Below, one piece after another: positions 1-7,395 of a stretch of DNA of 64,000 nucleotides. Source of the stretch: Peptococcaceae bacterium UBA4068. Its GTDB lineage: Bacteria; Bacillota; Dehalobacteriia; UBA4068. Numbering within the stretch: position 1 is the stretch's first letter; every line of letters starts with the position of its first letter. Location of the stretch: the NCBI GenBank assembly GCA_002382665.1, contig DFZA01000009.1, forward strand, positions 437,308 through 501,307, written 5' to 3'. The translations under genes were made by a program, and so were the position numbers. Under the pieces are notes generated by a model that made no database searches, was not told where the DNA came from, and saw nothing but the letters and a program-made list of their open reading frames with translations.

Positions 1-545
1 CGCATTTCGCCGGAAGGCATACGCAATGTCACATATTTACCTTCCTTGGCCATCAACTGAATCGAAGTGCCAGCGCTGCGAGCCAACTGGCCGCCGAGAC
101 CTGGGCTAAGCTCAACATTATGAACAATGGTACCAACCGGTATGTCGGAAAGCGGTAAGGCGTTGCCGGGCTTAATGTCTGAACCGCTGCCGGAATAGAG
201 AACATCGCCGACCTTGACGCCGTAAGGAGCAAGTATATAACGCTTTTCTCCGTCGGCATAGTTTAAAAGAGCAATATTGGCTGTCCGGCAAGGATCGTAT
301 TCGATCGAAGCGACTTTGGCCGGGATTGCATCTTTATTTCTTTTGAAATCAATAATGCGGTACATTTGCTTATGACCGCCGCCTTGGTGGCGGGTAGTCA
401 GATGACCCTCATTATTACGACCGGCGCGTTTTTTCAACGGCTGAAGCAGGGATTTTTCCGGTACTGCCGTGGTAATTTCCTCGAATGTGGAAACAGTCAT
501 GCCCCGGCGTCCGGGAGAAGTGGGCTGATATTTTTTGATTCCCAT
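1..545 (-). CDS. rplB: 50S ribosomal protein L2, N-terminal part (cut by window edge)
   Basis: L2 binds 23S rRNA near the peptidyl transferase centre of the 50S subunit. The minus-strand frame starts at ATG 543-545 (MGIKKYQPTSPGRRGMT) and runs off the left edge with about 181 residues visible. Recognisable L2 blocks include GRNNEGHLTTRHQGGGHK and RIIDFKRNKD. A purine-rich Shine-Dalgarno site (AGGAGGAAAAT) precedes the ATG. It is the fifth gene of the S10 operon here, 22 bases after rplW. The C-terminal part, including the catalytic-centre His region, lies outside the window. Confidence 0.97.
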   Translation of the reverse strand, partial: MGIKKYQPTSPGRRGMTVSTFEEITTAVPEKSLLQPLKKRAGRNNEGHLTTRHQGGGHKQMYRIIDFKRNKDAIPAKVASIEYDPCRTANIALLNYADGEKRYILAPYGVKVGDVLYSGSGSDIKPGNALPLSDIPVGTIVHNVELSPGLGGQLARSAGTSIQLMAKEGKYVTLRMPSGEM

Positions 546-567
546 TTATTTTCCTCCTTTGCCAGGC

Positions 568-858
568 TTATTGTAAGCTGGAGAATATCTCGATCTTATC
601 ATTGGCAGCTAAAGTGACAATAGCTTTTTTGACATCGGGACGCTTGCCCTCGCTCTTGCCCATTCTTTTAACTTTACCTTTGATAATTCTCGTAGTTACA
701 TTGAGCACCTTGACATTAAACAATGACTCTACAGCATGTTTAATCTCAATTTTGTTGGCATTCTTGTCAACGACAAACGAATATTTATTGTCTTCCATTA
801 AAGCCACGGACTTTTCAGAGACCATCGGCTTAATCAAAACTTGATGAGGATCACGCAT
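568..858 (-). CDS. rplW: 50S ribosomal protein L23
   Basis: A 96-residue L23, which lies at the polypeptide exit of the 50S subunit and is the docking site for trigger factor and SRP. The N-terminus MRDPHQVLIKPMVSEKS and the block YSFVVDKNANKIEIKHAVE are typical of the family, and the length is normal. Its ATG overlaps the rplD stop by one base (TAATG), indicating translational coupling. It sits in the usual S10 order rpsJ-rplC-rplD-rplW-rplB. Its chaperone partner, trigger factor, is encoded about 11 kb away at 12.0-13.5 kb. Confidence 0.97.
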   Translation of the reverse strand: MRDPHQVLIKPMVSEKSVALMEDNKYSFVVDKNANKIEIKHAVESLFNVKVLNVTTRIIKGKVKRMGKSEGKRPDVKKAIVTLAANDKIEIFSSLQ

Positions 859-1478
859 TATGCCAGCACCTCCTCTAAAGAAGCAAGCGCTTCTTTGGTT
901 AAAACCAATTTTTCGTTATATAAAATTTTGTAGGTATTTAGCGAATCATATTCCGCAGTATTGACACAAGGAATATTCCGTGCTGAAAGGTTGGCAAATT
1001 CGTTGGCTTTTTCCAAAACCACCAAGGCATTGGAGGCTTTAAGATTACTTAAAATTTGCACCATTTCAGATGTTTTTGGCTTATCAAATTTCAATTCGTC
1101 AACTACTACAATATTGCCGTCGGCCAGTTTGGAAGATAAAGCGGATAATAAAGCGATCCGCCGCATTTTTTTAGGCATTGTCATAGAATATGAACGAGGC
1201 GAAGGGCCAAAAGCTACGCCACCGCCGCGCCACACCGGGTTACGGCTGGAACCGAAACTGGCTCTGCCTGTGCCTTTTTGCCGCCAGGGTTTTCTACCGC
1301 CGCCGGAAACCATACCACGACTTTTGGTGCTATGAGTGCCGGAACGCTGGGAATTGAGATATATCCGTACTGCTTGATGCATTACAGGTACATTGATCTG
1401 GCTATTAAAAATAGCGTCATTCAATTCCACTTCGCCAACCGAGGCGCCTTCTTTATTGTATAAAGCTACTTTCGTCAT
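858..1478 (-). CDS. rplD: 50S ribosomal protein L4
   Basis: L4 lines the exit tunnel of the 50S subunit and in some bacteria autoregulates the S10 operon. Family hallmarks are the HSTKSRGMVSGGGRKPWRQK block, GRASFGSSRNPVWRGGG (tunnel extension) and the C-terminal Rossmann-like half. I start at ATG 1476-1478 (MTKVALYNKEG), 206 residues, because an AGGG element lies 8 bases upstream. The in-frame GTG three codons earlier is too close to that element. The gene is followed directly by rplW with a one-base overlap. Confidence 0.96.
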   Translation of the reverse strand: MTKVALYNKEGASVGEVELNDAIFNSQINVPVMHQAVRIYLNSQRSGTHSTKSRGMVSGGGRKPWRQKGTGRASFGSSRNPVWRGGGVAFGPSPRSYSMTMPKKMRRIALLSALSSKLADGNIVVVDELKFDKPKTSEMVQILSNLKASNALVVLEKANEFANLSARNIPCVNTAEYDSLNTYKILYNEKLVLTKEALASLEEVLA

Positions 1479-1497
1479 GATTGTCACCCTTTCTCAC

Positions 1498-2127
1498 CTA
1501 GGCCAATTTGCAGGCGCTCTTAATTACGAGCAGACCATTTTTCGGTCCGGGGACAGCACCCTTGACCAGCAGTAAATTGCGTTCGGCGTCAACTCTCACT
1601 ATTTCCAGATTTTGTACCGTAACCTTTTCTCCACCCATTCTACCAGGGGAGTGTTTACCCTTAAATACGCGGGCCGGTCCCTTGGCGCCGGTAGTAGCAG
1701 GACGACGATGGCATTTAGAACCATGGCTCATCGGTCCGCGACTGTCGTTCCATCTTTTGATAGTGCCGGCAAAACCTTTGCCTTTAGATGTGCCGGAGAT
1801 ATCAATCATATCTCCTACGGTGAAAATATCAACAGCCAGAGATTGACCTGATTGATAAGACTCAGGATCAGCAACCCTAACTTCCTTGAACCAGCGAACA
1901 GGGCTGATGCCAACTGCTTTGCAATGTCCGGCCAAAGGCTTCTTAACATTGACAGGTTTAATATCGCCAAAACCTATTTGTACGGCCTGATAGCCGTCTT
2001 TTTCCATTGTCTTTACCTGGGCAACCACACAAGGACCTGCGCCGATAACCGTTACCGGAACGATTTTCCCTTCAGCGTTGAACATTTGTGTCATTCCCAG
2101 CTTCTTGCCGAGTAATGCTTTCGGCAT
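1498..2127 (-). CDS. rplC: 50S ribosomal protein L3
   Basis: L3 is an early assembly protein of the 50S subunit. Motifs are MPKALLGKKLGMTQMF at the start, SKGKGFAGTIKRW and the PGRMGGEKVTVQNL segment near the C-terminus. I place the start at ATG 2125-2127 because a GGAGGTG site lies about 7 bases upstream and the product then begins as known L3 proteins do (209 residues). The longer frame to 2160 would add an unlikely 11-residue leader. It follows rpsJ by 70 bases. Confidence 0.95.
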   Translation of the reverse strand: MPKALLGKKLGMTQMFNAEGKIVPVTVIGAGPCVVAQVKTMEKDGYQAVQIGFGDIKPVNVKKPLAGHCKAVGISPVRWFKEVRVADPESYQSGQSLAVDIFTVGDMIDISGTSKGKGFAGTIKRWNDSRGPMSHGSKCHRRPATTGAKGPARVFKGKHSPGRMGGEKVTVQNLEIVRVDAERNLLLVKGAVPGPKNGLLVIKSACKLA

Positions 2128-2197
2128 AGCTTGCACCTCCGTTTCATTATCTTTCGTCATCTTTGCCAGACGAAAGCTTGCATATCATTAACAAACG

Positions 2198-2506
2198 CTA
2201 CAGCTTGATTTCAATATCCACACCCGCAGGCAAGTCGAGCCGCATCAATGAATCCATAGTTTTGGGAGTGGCTTCGAGTATATCAATCAGGCGCTTGTGT
2301 GTTCTCATCTCAAATTGCTCACGCGAGTCCTTATTGACATGAGGTGAACGTAATATTGTGTAAATGTTTTTCTCAGACGGCAGCGGCACGGGGCCGGATA
2401 CCAAAGCGCCGGTTCTTTTGGCAGCCTCGACGATTTTCATTGCCGATTGATCCAAAAGTCTGTGGTCATAAGCTTTTAATCTAATGCGAATTTTTTCTTG
2501 TGCCAT
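2198..2506 (-). CDS. rpsJ: 30S ribosomal protein S10 (NusE)
   Basis: A 102-residue S10 with the family blocks IRIRLKAYDHRLLDQS, GPVPLPSEKNIYTILRSPH and KDSREQFEMRTHKR. S10 sits in the 30S head and also acts as NusE in transcription antitermination with NusB. It is the first gene of the S10 operon, read on the minus strand toward rplC. The 148 bases between it and the upstream tuf gene hold a strong hairpin, so the operon may be partly read through from tuf. Confidence 0.97.
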   Translation of the reverse strand: MAQEKIRIRLKAYDHRLLDQSAMKIVEAAKRTGALVSGPVPLPSEKNIYTILRSPHVNKDSREQFEMRTHKRLIDILEATPKTMDSLMRLDLPAGVDIEIKL

Positions 2507-2612
2507 TTTTTAACCTCCTCTTCGCCCGTATCATGACGGACATTTCTCAGCGGAAAAACCCTCGCGGCGCATCCGCAAAGCAACCTCCCGCCTCATAGCA
2601 TTAAAGTTTGTT

Positions 2613-2643
2613 TTGTCGGGCGGGCGTTAAACCCGCCCGACAA
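2613..2643 (-). terminator. strong hairpin between tuf and rpsJ
   Basis: A 12-bp perfect stem with a 7-base loop (GTCGGGCGGG / CCCGCCCGAC core at 2615-2624 and 2632-2641) lies 11 bases downstream of the tuf stop. On the transcribed minus strand it is followed by AAAACAAAC rather than a U run, so it is not a classical intrinsic terminator. It may be a processing or attenuation stem that lets tuf be expressed more strongly than the S10 operon. Confidence 0.45.
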
Positions 2644-2654
2644 TTAAAATTAAT

Positions 2655-3857
2655 TTACTCGTTAACACCGGTAACAACACCCGAACCAACTGTACGGCCG
2701 CCTTCGCGGATAGCGAAACGCAGTCCTTCTTCGATGGCGATCGGGGTGATCAGCTCAATATCCATTTGAATATTGTCGCCAGGCATTACCATCTCTACGC
2801 CTTCCGGCAGATTGGCCACACCCGTTACGTCAGTTGTGCGGAAATAAAACTGCGGTCTGTAACCGTTAAAGAACGGTGTATGGCGTCCGCCCTCTTCGTG
2901 GGTCAGGACGTAAACTTCACCATGAAATTTGGTGTGCGGATGAATGCTCCCCGGCTTCGCCAAAACTTGGCCGCGCTCTACTTCTTTACGCTCAACACCG
3001 CGCAGCAAGCATCCGACGTTGTCGCCGGTCTCTGCGTAATCAAGCAGCTTACGGAACATTTCCACGCCTGTTACTACTGTCTTCTTGCTCAGTTCCTGGA
3101 GTCCTACGATTTCTACCGTCTCTCCGACTTTAACCTGTCCGCGTTCCACTCTGCCTGTGACCACGGTGCCGCGGCCGGTAATCGTGAAAACGTCTTCGAT
3201 AGGCAGCAGGAATGGCTTTTCGGTATCTCTTACCGGTGTCGGAATATATGCGTCTACTGCATCCATCAGTTTCCAGATGCTGCCGCAATGCGGGCAATCT
3301 CTCTCGCCGCAGCCGCATTCGCCGGCTTTTAATGCTGATCCCGGTATAATCGGGATATCATCGCCCGGGAACTCATATTCGCTCAGTAAGTCTCTGATTT
3401 CCATCTCGACCAAATCCATCAATTCAGGATCGTCTACCTGGTCTGCTTTGTTCATATATACTACGATATAAGGTACGCCAACCTGTCTGGCCAACAGGAT
3501 ATGCTCTCTGGTTTGCGGCATCGGTCCGTCAGCCGCGCTGACTACCAAGATCGCTCCGTCCATCTGCGCCGCACCGGTGATCATGTTTTTAACATAGTCG
3601 GCGTGTCCGGGGCAGTCGACGTGCGCATAGTGGCGCTTTTCCGTCTCATATTCTACGTGCGCGGTGTTGATCGTGATTCCTCTTGCTTTTTCTTCCGGCG
3701 CTTTGTCGATTTGGTCATAGGCTGTCGCTACCGCGCCGCCTACTTTTGACAAACACATCGTGATCGCTGCCGTCAATGTCGTTTTACCATGGTCAACGTG
3801 GCCGATTGTGCCTACGTTTACATGCGGTTTTGTTCTTTCAAATTTCTGCTTAGCCAT
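2655..3857 (-). CDS. tuf: translation elongation factor Tu with a Cys4 insert
   Basis: EF-Tu delivers aminoacyl-tRNA to the ribosome as a GTPase. G motifs are GHVDHGKT (19-26), DCPGH (81-85), NKAD (136-139) and SAL (174-176), followed by domains II (PFLLPIEDVFTITGRG) and III. At 400 residues the length is normal. The odd feature is the segment after SALK: C181-x-C183-x4-C188-x2-C191 (ECGCGERDCPHCG), which resembles a small zinc knuckle and replaces the acidic helix found in E. coli. The ATG has a GGAGG site and a consensus promoter lies upstream. It precedes the S10 operon on the same strand. Confidence 0.98.
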   Translation of the reverse strand: MAKQKFERTKPHVNVGTIGHVDHGKTTLTAAITMCLSKVGGAVATAYDQIDKAPEEKARGITINTAHVEYETEKRHYAHVDCPGHADYVKNMITGAAQMDGAILVVSAADGPMPQTREHILLARQVGVPYIVVYMNKADQVDDPELMDLVEMEIRDLLSEYEFPGDDIPIIPGSALKAGECGCGERDCPHCGSIWKLMDAVDAYIPTPVRDTEKPFLLPIEDVFTITGRGTVVTGRVERGQVKVGETVEIVGLQELSKKTVVTGVEMFRKLLDYAETGDNVGCLLRGVERKEVERGQVLAKPGSIHPHTKFHGEVYVLTHEEGGRHTPFFNGYRPQFYFRTTDVTGVANLPEGVEMVMPGDNIQMDIELITPIAIEEGLRFAIREGGRTVGSGVVTGVNE

Positions 3858-3938
3858 AGGTTAACCTCCTAAAATAAATAATTGCATAATCAGTGGCAAT
3901 TTGTTAATTACCTCATAATTGCAGAACTACATGATGCT

Positions 3939-3968
3939 ATTGTATAGCAAGAATACGTCTTTTGTCAA
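3939..3968 (-). promoter_or_regulatory. sigma-A promoter for tuf
   Basis: On the minus strand TTGACA (3963-3968) is followed by TATACAAT (3939-3946). The spacing is 16 bp to TATACA or 18 bp to TACAAT. The predicted start lies about 70 bases before the tuf ATG, within the 3' edge of the upstream transporter gene, so tuf can be transcribed independently of it. Confidence 0.75.
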
Positions 3969-3970
3969 TC

Positions 3971-4522
3971 TTATAATTTACAAACAATACCAACAACTGC
4001 GGCTATTGCAATATAAAAGACCGGATGTTTCTTAAAAATAAATATCAACGGCAACATTACCGCAAACAAGATCAGCGCTTTCACGTCAACAGTGCCAAAC
4101 AATCCACTATTAATGCCGGTAAATATCGCAATTTGGATCAAACTGACAGCTACGGCTGCAATTAGACCCACCACCGCCGGACGCAAGCCCCAAAAAGCAT
4201 TCTGTACTTTGGTATTCTCATTAAAACGGCTGAGGAATTGACAAACAATAATAACTATAATTATCGAAGGCAGCACCAGTCCCAGATTAGCAAAAAAGCT
4301 GCCGCCGATACCTGCGGTATGATATCCGGCGTAAGTAGCCATATTGGCGCCGAGCGGCCCAGGCGTCGATTCTGAAACGGCGATCATATTTGTCAGTTCG
4401 CTGTTGGTAAACCAACCGTATTTATCCGACAACTGATAGAGAAAAGGCAAAGTAGACAAGCCGCCGCCGATGGCGAAAACACCGATCTTAAAAAATTCCC
4501 AAAACAGCAGTAAATAAATCAT
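3971..4522 (-). CDS. chromate transporter family protein, half-size subunit 2
   Basis: A hydrophobic membrane protein of about 183 residues of the CHR (ChrA) superfamily. The signature FKIGVFAIGGGLSTLPFL is near the N-terminus, with several further membrane spans. It is a single-domain CHR protein. The neighbouring gene encodes the other half, and such pairs are thought to work as heterodimers. Chromate or another oxyanion is only the family-level substrate guess. The start at ATG 4520-4522 forms an ATGA overlap with the stop of the preceding gene and has GAGG 8 bases upstream. Confidence 0.85.
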   Translation of the reverse strand: MIYLLLFWEFFKIGVFAIGGGLSTLPFLYQLSDKYGWFTNSELTNMIAVSESTPGPLGANMATYAGYHTAGIGGSFFANLGLVLPSIIIVIIVCQFLSRFNENTKVQNAFWGLRPAVVGLIAAVAVSLIQIAIFTGINSGLFGTVDVKALILFAVMLPLIFIFKKHPVFYIAIAAVVGIVCKL

Positions 4523-5067
4523 CTGCACATCCTCATCTGCCCAATCAATATACCGGCTATAGCCGCGCCAATAATTACCGGAATTGGGCTGATGTTAAAT
4601 AGCAGCATCAATATTAAGGCAACGATAAAAATTACAAAGGCAACCCAATCTTTGACACCATTTTTAAACATACCATATACCGAATAGATGACCAGCGCCG
4701 CCACCGCCACTCTGATGCCGGCAAACGCCGATGCCACCGCAGCAATATGCATATAATTGCTCAATAAAGCGGCAACAATCAGAATAACCACAAAAGAAGG
4801 CAGTACAACGCCGATAACCGCCGCTACTGCCCCGGCAGTTTTCTTTTGCTGATAGCCGATCATTACCGCCATATTTACAGCTATTAAACCTGGTAAACAT
4901 TGAGACAGGGCAAAATAATCAGCCAGCTTATTCTCATCCAGCCAATGCTGACGTTCAACTGTTTCCCGCTGGAGCATCGGCAACATCGAATAGCCGCCGC
5001 CGAATGTCAACGCGCCGATTTTGAAAAATGTCCAGATAATCTCCAACAATTGCCGTAACTGCGTCAT
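4519..5067 (-). CDS. chromate transporter family protein, half-size subunit 1
   Basis: About 182 residues, CHR domain with the signature FKIGALTFGGGYSMLPML near the N-terminus, FALSQCLPGLIAVNMAVMIGY and further hydrophobic spans. It is the first gene of a two-gene unit and is coupled to its partner by an ATGA overlap. The start at 5067 is preceded by GAGGG at 6 bases; the ATG two codons earlier is too close to it. The true substrate is unknown: most half-size CHR pairs in anaerobes have not been tested for chromate. Confidence 0.85.
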   Translation of the reverse strand: MTQLRQLLEIIWTFFKIGALTFGGGYSMLPMLQRETVERQHWLDENKLADYFALSQCLPGLIAVNMAVMIGYQQKKTAGAVAAVIGVVLPSFVVILIVAALLSNYMHIAAVASAFAGIRVAVAALVIYSVYGMFKNGVKDWVAFVIFIVALILMLLFNISPIPVIIGAAIAGILIGQMRMCR

Positions 5068-5136
5068 AATCATCCCTCAATTATCAAGATACCGCCATAA
5101 CTCTAACAAATCCGGCAAAGAAAATAATATTCGACC

Positions 5137-5937
5137 TTACTCGGGCATGCCCATATTACGACCGTAAAAGATCTCGTCACGCTCCTTGTTGAGTTTATCG
5201 GTAATCTTCTTAGTTTCTTCCTCACCGATATCAGACTTAGAAAAATGGAACAGGTATTCGTCGAGGTCGGCTTCTTTGACTTTGCATTTGGTATGGAAGA
5301 TATGCTCCTGATAAACATTAACGTCTATCATGTGATACTTTTCGATTATTTCGTCTTCTATATAATCTTGAATAGATACCAGATCGTGATCTATAAACAG
5401 CTTTTTACCAGTAATATCGCGAGTAAATCCGCGCACCCGGTAATCCATAGTCATAATATCCGCGTCAAAAATGTTGATCAGATAATTAAGTGCATTTAGC
5501 GGCGAAATCTCACCGCAAGTGGCAACATCAATATCAACACGGAAAGTACAAACGCCACCGTCCGGGTGATACTCCGGATAGGTATGGACTGTAATATGGC
5601 TCTTATCAAGATGTGCTAAGATGGTTTCGCCACCCTTGGCCTTCTCCTTGACGCGTTTTTCACCACCGTCGCATATCAATATGGTAACCGACGACCCCTG
5701 CGGATCATAATCCTGACAGGAAATATTAATCACAGTAGCGCCGATAATACTTGTAACCTGCGACAAAATACCGGTCAAACGCTCAGTATTGTATTCCTCA
5801 TCAATATACTCCAAATAAGCTACGCGGTCTTCGATTGTCTTGGCGTAACAAATATCATACATATTGAAACTTAATGTTTTGGTCAAATTATTAAAGCCAT
5901 ACAGCTTCATTCTATCGTTTTTCACTCTCCCTAACAA
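5137..5937 (-). CDS. speD: S-adenosylmethionine decarboxylase proenzyme
   Basis: Decarboxylates S-adenosylmethionine to supply aminopropyl groups for polyamines. It is the E. coli-like long class (about 260 residues). HLDKSHITVHTYPE contains the Lys-Ser autocleavage site that creates the pyruvoyl group, and GFNNLTKTLSFNMYDICYAK and DYRVRGFTRDI match the family. The start is uncertain. TTG 5935-5937 has GGAGGG at 7 bases and is preferred; ATG 5908-5910 gives an N-terminus closer to E. coli SpeD but lacks a well-placed ribosome site. No spermidine synthase (speE) lies nearby. Confidence 0.93.
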   Translation of the reverse strand: MLGRVKNDRMKLYGFNNLTKTLSFNMYDICYAKTIEDRVAYLEYIDEEYNTERLTGILSQVTSIIGATVINISCQDYDPQGSSVTILICDGGEKRVKEKAKGGETILAHLDKSHITVHTYPEYHPDGGVCTFRVDIDVATCGEISPLNALNYLINIFDADIMTMDYRVRGFTRDITGKKLFIDHDLVSIQDYIEDEIIEKYHMIDVNVYQEHIFHTKCKVKEADLDEYLFHFSKSDIGEEETKKITDKLNKERDEIFYGRNMGMPE

Positions 5938-6114
5938 TAACGCACCCTCCTGCAAAGAACATATTACAGATTATGTCAATAGTATCCCCTGTCACGATAT
6001 TATAACACTCTTTTTATCTTTTGCAAATATGATTTTCACAAGAACAAAACCGCAGGTTGAAATAAACTTATGACCCCTAAAATATCGCAATTTACCTGTC
6101 GTTTGATTAGTATT

Positions 6115-6142
6115 AAAAAGCCGAAGAATAATTTCTCCGGCT
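6115..6142 (-). terminator. intrinsic terminator downstream of sigK
   Basis: The minus strand reads AGCCGGAGAAATTATTCTTCGGCT followed by TTTTT (plus-strand A run at 6115-6119). It lies about 20 bases beyond the sigK stop, a normal position for a rho-independent terminator, and separates sigK from speD. Confidence 0.75.
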
Positions 6143-6161
6143 CCAAACTTATTATATAATA

Positions 6162-6863
6162 TTATTTATCTTTTTCCATTTCAGCGGTAAGTTTTTGTAC
6201 CGCCCTTTTTTCTATTCTCGACACATAAGAACGGGAAATCCCCAATTTCTTCGCTATTTCTCTTTGTGTCGTCTGTATACAGTTATCCAGCCCGTAGCGC
6301 AAACGCAAAACAAAGCGTTCATTTTCGTCCAATATATCCATGTTTTGCAACAGCATCTGTTTTTCTTCCTGCTGTTCTATTACTTCATGAACTGTTTCTC
6401 CGGTAGACCCTAATATATCAAGCAAAACCACTTCGTTGCCTTCCTTATCAACACCTACCGGTTCATATAGTGAAAGCTCTTTTTTGAGATTACGACCGGC
6501 GCGCAGTTGCATCAAGATTTCATTTTCGATACAACGCGCGGCATATGTCGCCAGCCGCGTGCCTCTGTCCTGAGAGAAACTGTTGATAGCTTTGATCAAA
6601 CCGATAGTACCGATCGATATTAAATCATCCTTGTCGATGCCGCTGCTTTCAAATTTTTTGCAAATATGGGCTACCAAACGCAGGTTATGCTCAATCAAGG
6701 CATTACGGGATTCCATATTGCCTTTTTTACATGCGGCTATATGATAAGATTCTTCCTCAGCGCTCAAAAGCGGCGGGAAGATACTGTTACTAATGTAAGC
6801 AATTTTTATTTCATTTGTCGTTCGTTTCCCTGGCCAACTAATGACAATATTCGTTATTTCCAC
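6162..6863 (-). CDS. sigK: RNA polymerase sporulation sigma factor, SigK type
   Basis: A sigma-70 family factor of 233 residues. Region 2 carries NALIEHNLRLVAHICKKFE, DLISIGTIGLIKA and ATYAARCIENEILM. Region 4 ends with the helix-turn-helix TQREIAKKLGISRSYVSRIEKRA. The stretch EPVGVDKEGNEVVLLDIL matches SigK better than SigE. In Bacillus SigK drives late mother-cell genes. Here about 22 residues precede the conserved IFPPLLSAEEE block, about the length of a pro-sequence but hydrophilic. The only in-frame start is GTG 6861-6863 and it lacks a well-placed ribosome site (see findings). The copper operon lies divergent to it. Confidence 0.88.
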   Translation of the reverse strand: MEITNIVISWPGKRTTNEIKIAYISNSIFPPLLSAEEESYHIAACKKGNMESRNALIEHNLRLVAHICKKFESSGIDKDDLISIGTIGLIKAINSFSQDRGTRLATYAARCIENEILMQLRAGRNLKKELSLYEPVGVDKEGNEVVLLDILGSTGETVHEVIEQQEEKQMLLQNMDILDENERFVLRLRYGLDNCIQTTQREIAKKLGISRSYVSRIEKRAVQKLTAEMEKDK

Positions 6864-6977
6864 CCCCAGTTGGGTTAGGATATATATGATAATATGTCAT
6901 TCACCTCGTTTTGGTGTTTGGTTACAAATAAAAAACCACCGTAATAAATACAATGATAGCTCGGGTTTAAATATACC

Positions 6978-7034
6978 TTGACAACATACTTAAGTTAAAT
7001 ATAAAATATAAACACCCCCCCTCCCCGGTGCCCC
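6978..7034 (+). promoter_or_regulatory. csoR-copA promoter and candidate CsoR operator
   Basis: TTGACA (6978-6983) and TATAAA (7000-7005), spacing 16 bp, form a sigma-A promoter. Immediately downstream (about 7011-7033) is a GC block made of C tracts, ending CCCCGGTGCCCCGG. CsoR operators in Gram-positive bacteria are G/C-tract pseudo-palindromes overlapping or just after the promoter, so this block is the likely repressor site. That assignment is inference. Confidence 0.6.
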
Positions 7035-7057
7035 GGTAAAGAGAAAGGATGTTTTTT

Positions 7058-7321
7058 ATGAAAGCAAATCCAGATGAAATATTGCTATTACTAAAAACAG
7101 CAAAAGGCCAAATTGACGGCATTATAAAAATGGTCGAAGACGATCGATATTGCATAGATATTTCCCATCAGGTGATGGCTGCTGAAGCAGTACTGCAAAA
7201 AGCCAATCGTGAAATATTAACCGCCCATCTCAAGCATTGCGTCAAAAATGCAACCGATCCGGACGATAAAGAAAAAAAGGTTGATGAATTAGTTGCCTTA
7301 TTAAGTAAAATACTTAATTAA
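7058..7321 (+). CDS. csoR: copper-sensing repressor, CsoR/RcnR family
   Basis: An all-helical DNA-binding repressor of 87 residues that releases DNA when Cu(I) binds. The expected Cu(I) ligands are present: Cys in DDRYCIDI, then His and Cys in AHLKHC (H-x3-C). The N-terminal RAKGQIDGIIKM-like segment (TAKGQIDGIIKMVEDD) is the family signature. I start at ATG 7058, with an AAAGGA site 8 bases upstream. The track-length start at 7049 is less well placed. It is the first gene of a two-gene operon with copA, separated by 74 bases. Confidence 0.93.
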   Translation: MKANPDEILLLLKTAKGQIDGIIKMVEDDRYCIDISHQVMAAEAVLQKANREILTAHLKHCVKNATDPDDKEKKVDELVALLSKILN

Positions 7322-7395
7322 AAAGAAACCAACGAAATTGTTTTGTTTACGCTTTCTGCGAATTATAAAATTAATCATTAAGATGGAGTAAAAAA

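Noticed and set aside
2766..3332. 188-codon plus-strand frame opposite tuf
   Set aside because: Antisense to the highly conserved EF-Tu gene; its length reflects the biased codon use of tuf. No family features.
6960..7155. 62-codon minus-strand frame over the csoR promoter
   Set aside because: Covers the promoter and start of csoR, has no ribosome site, and csoR has clear family residues.
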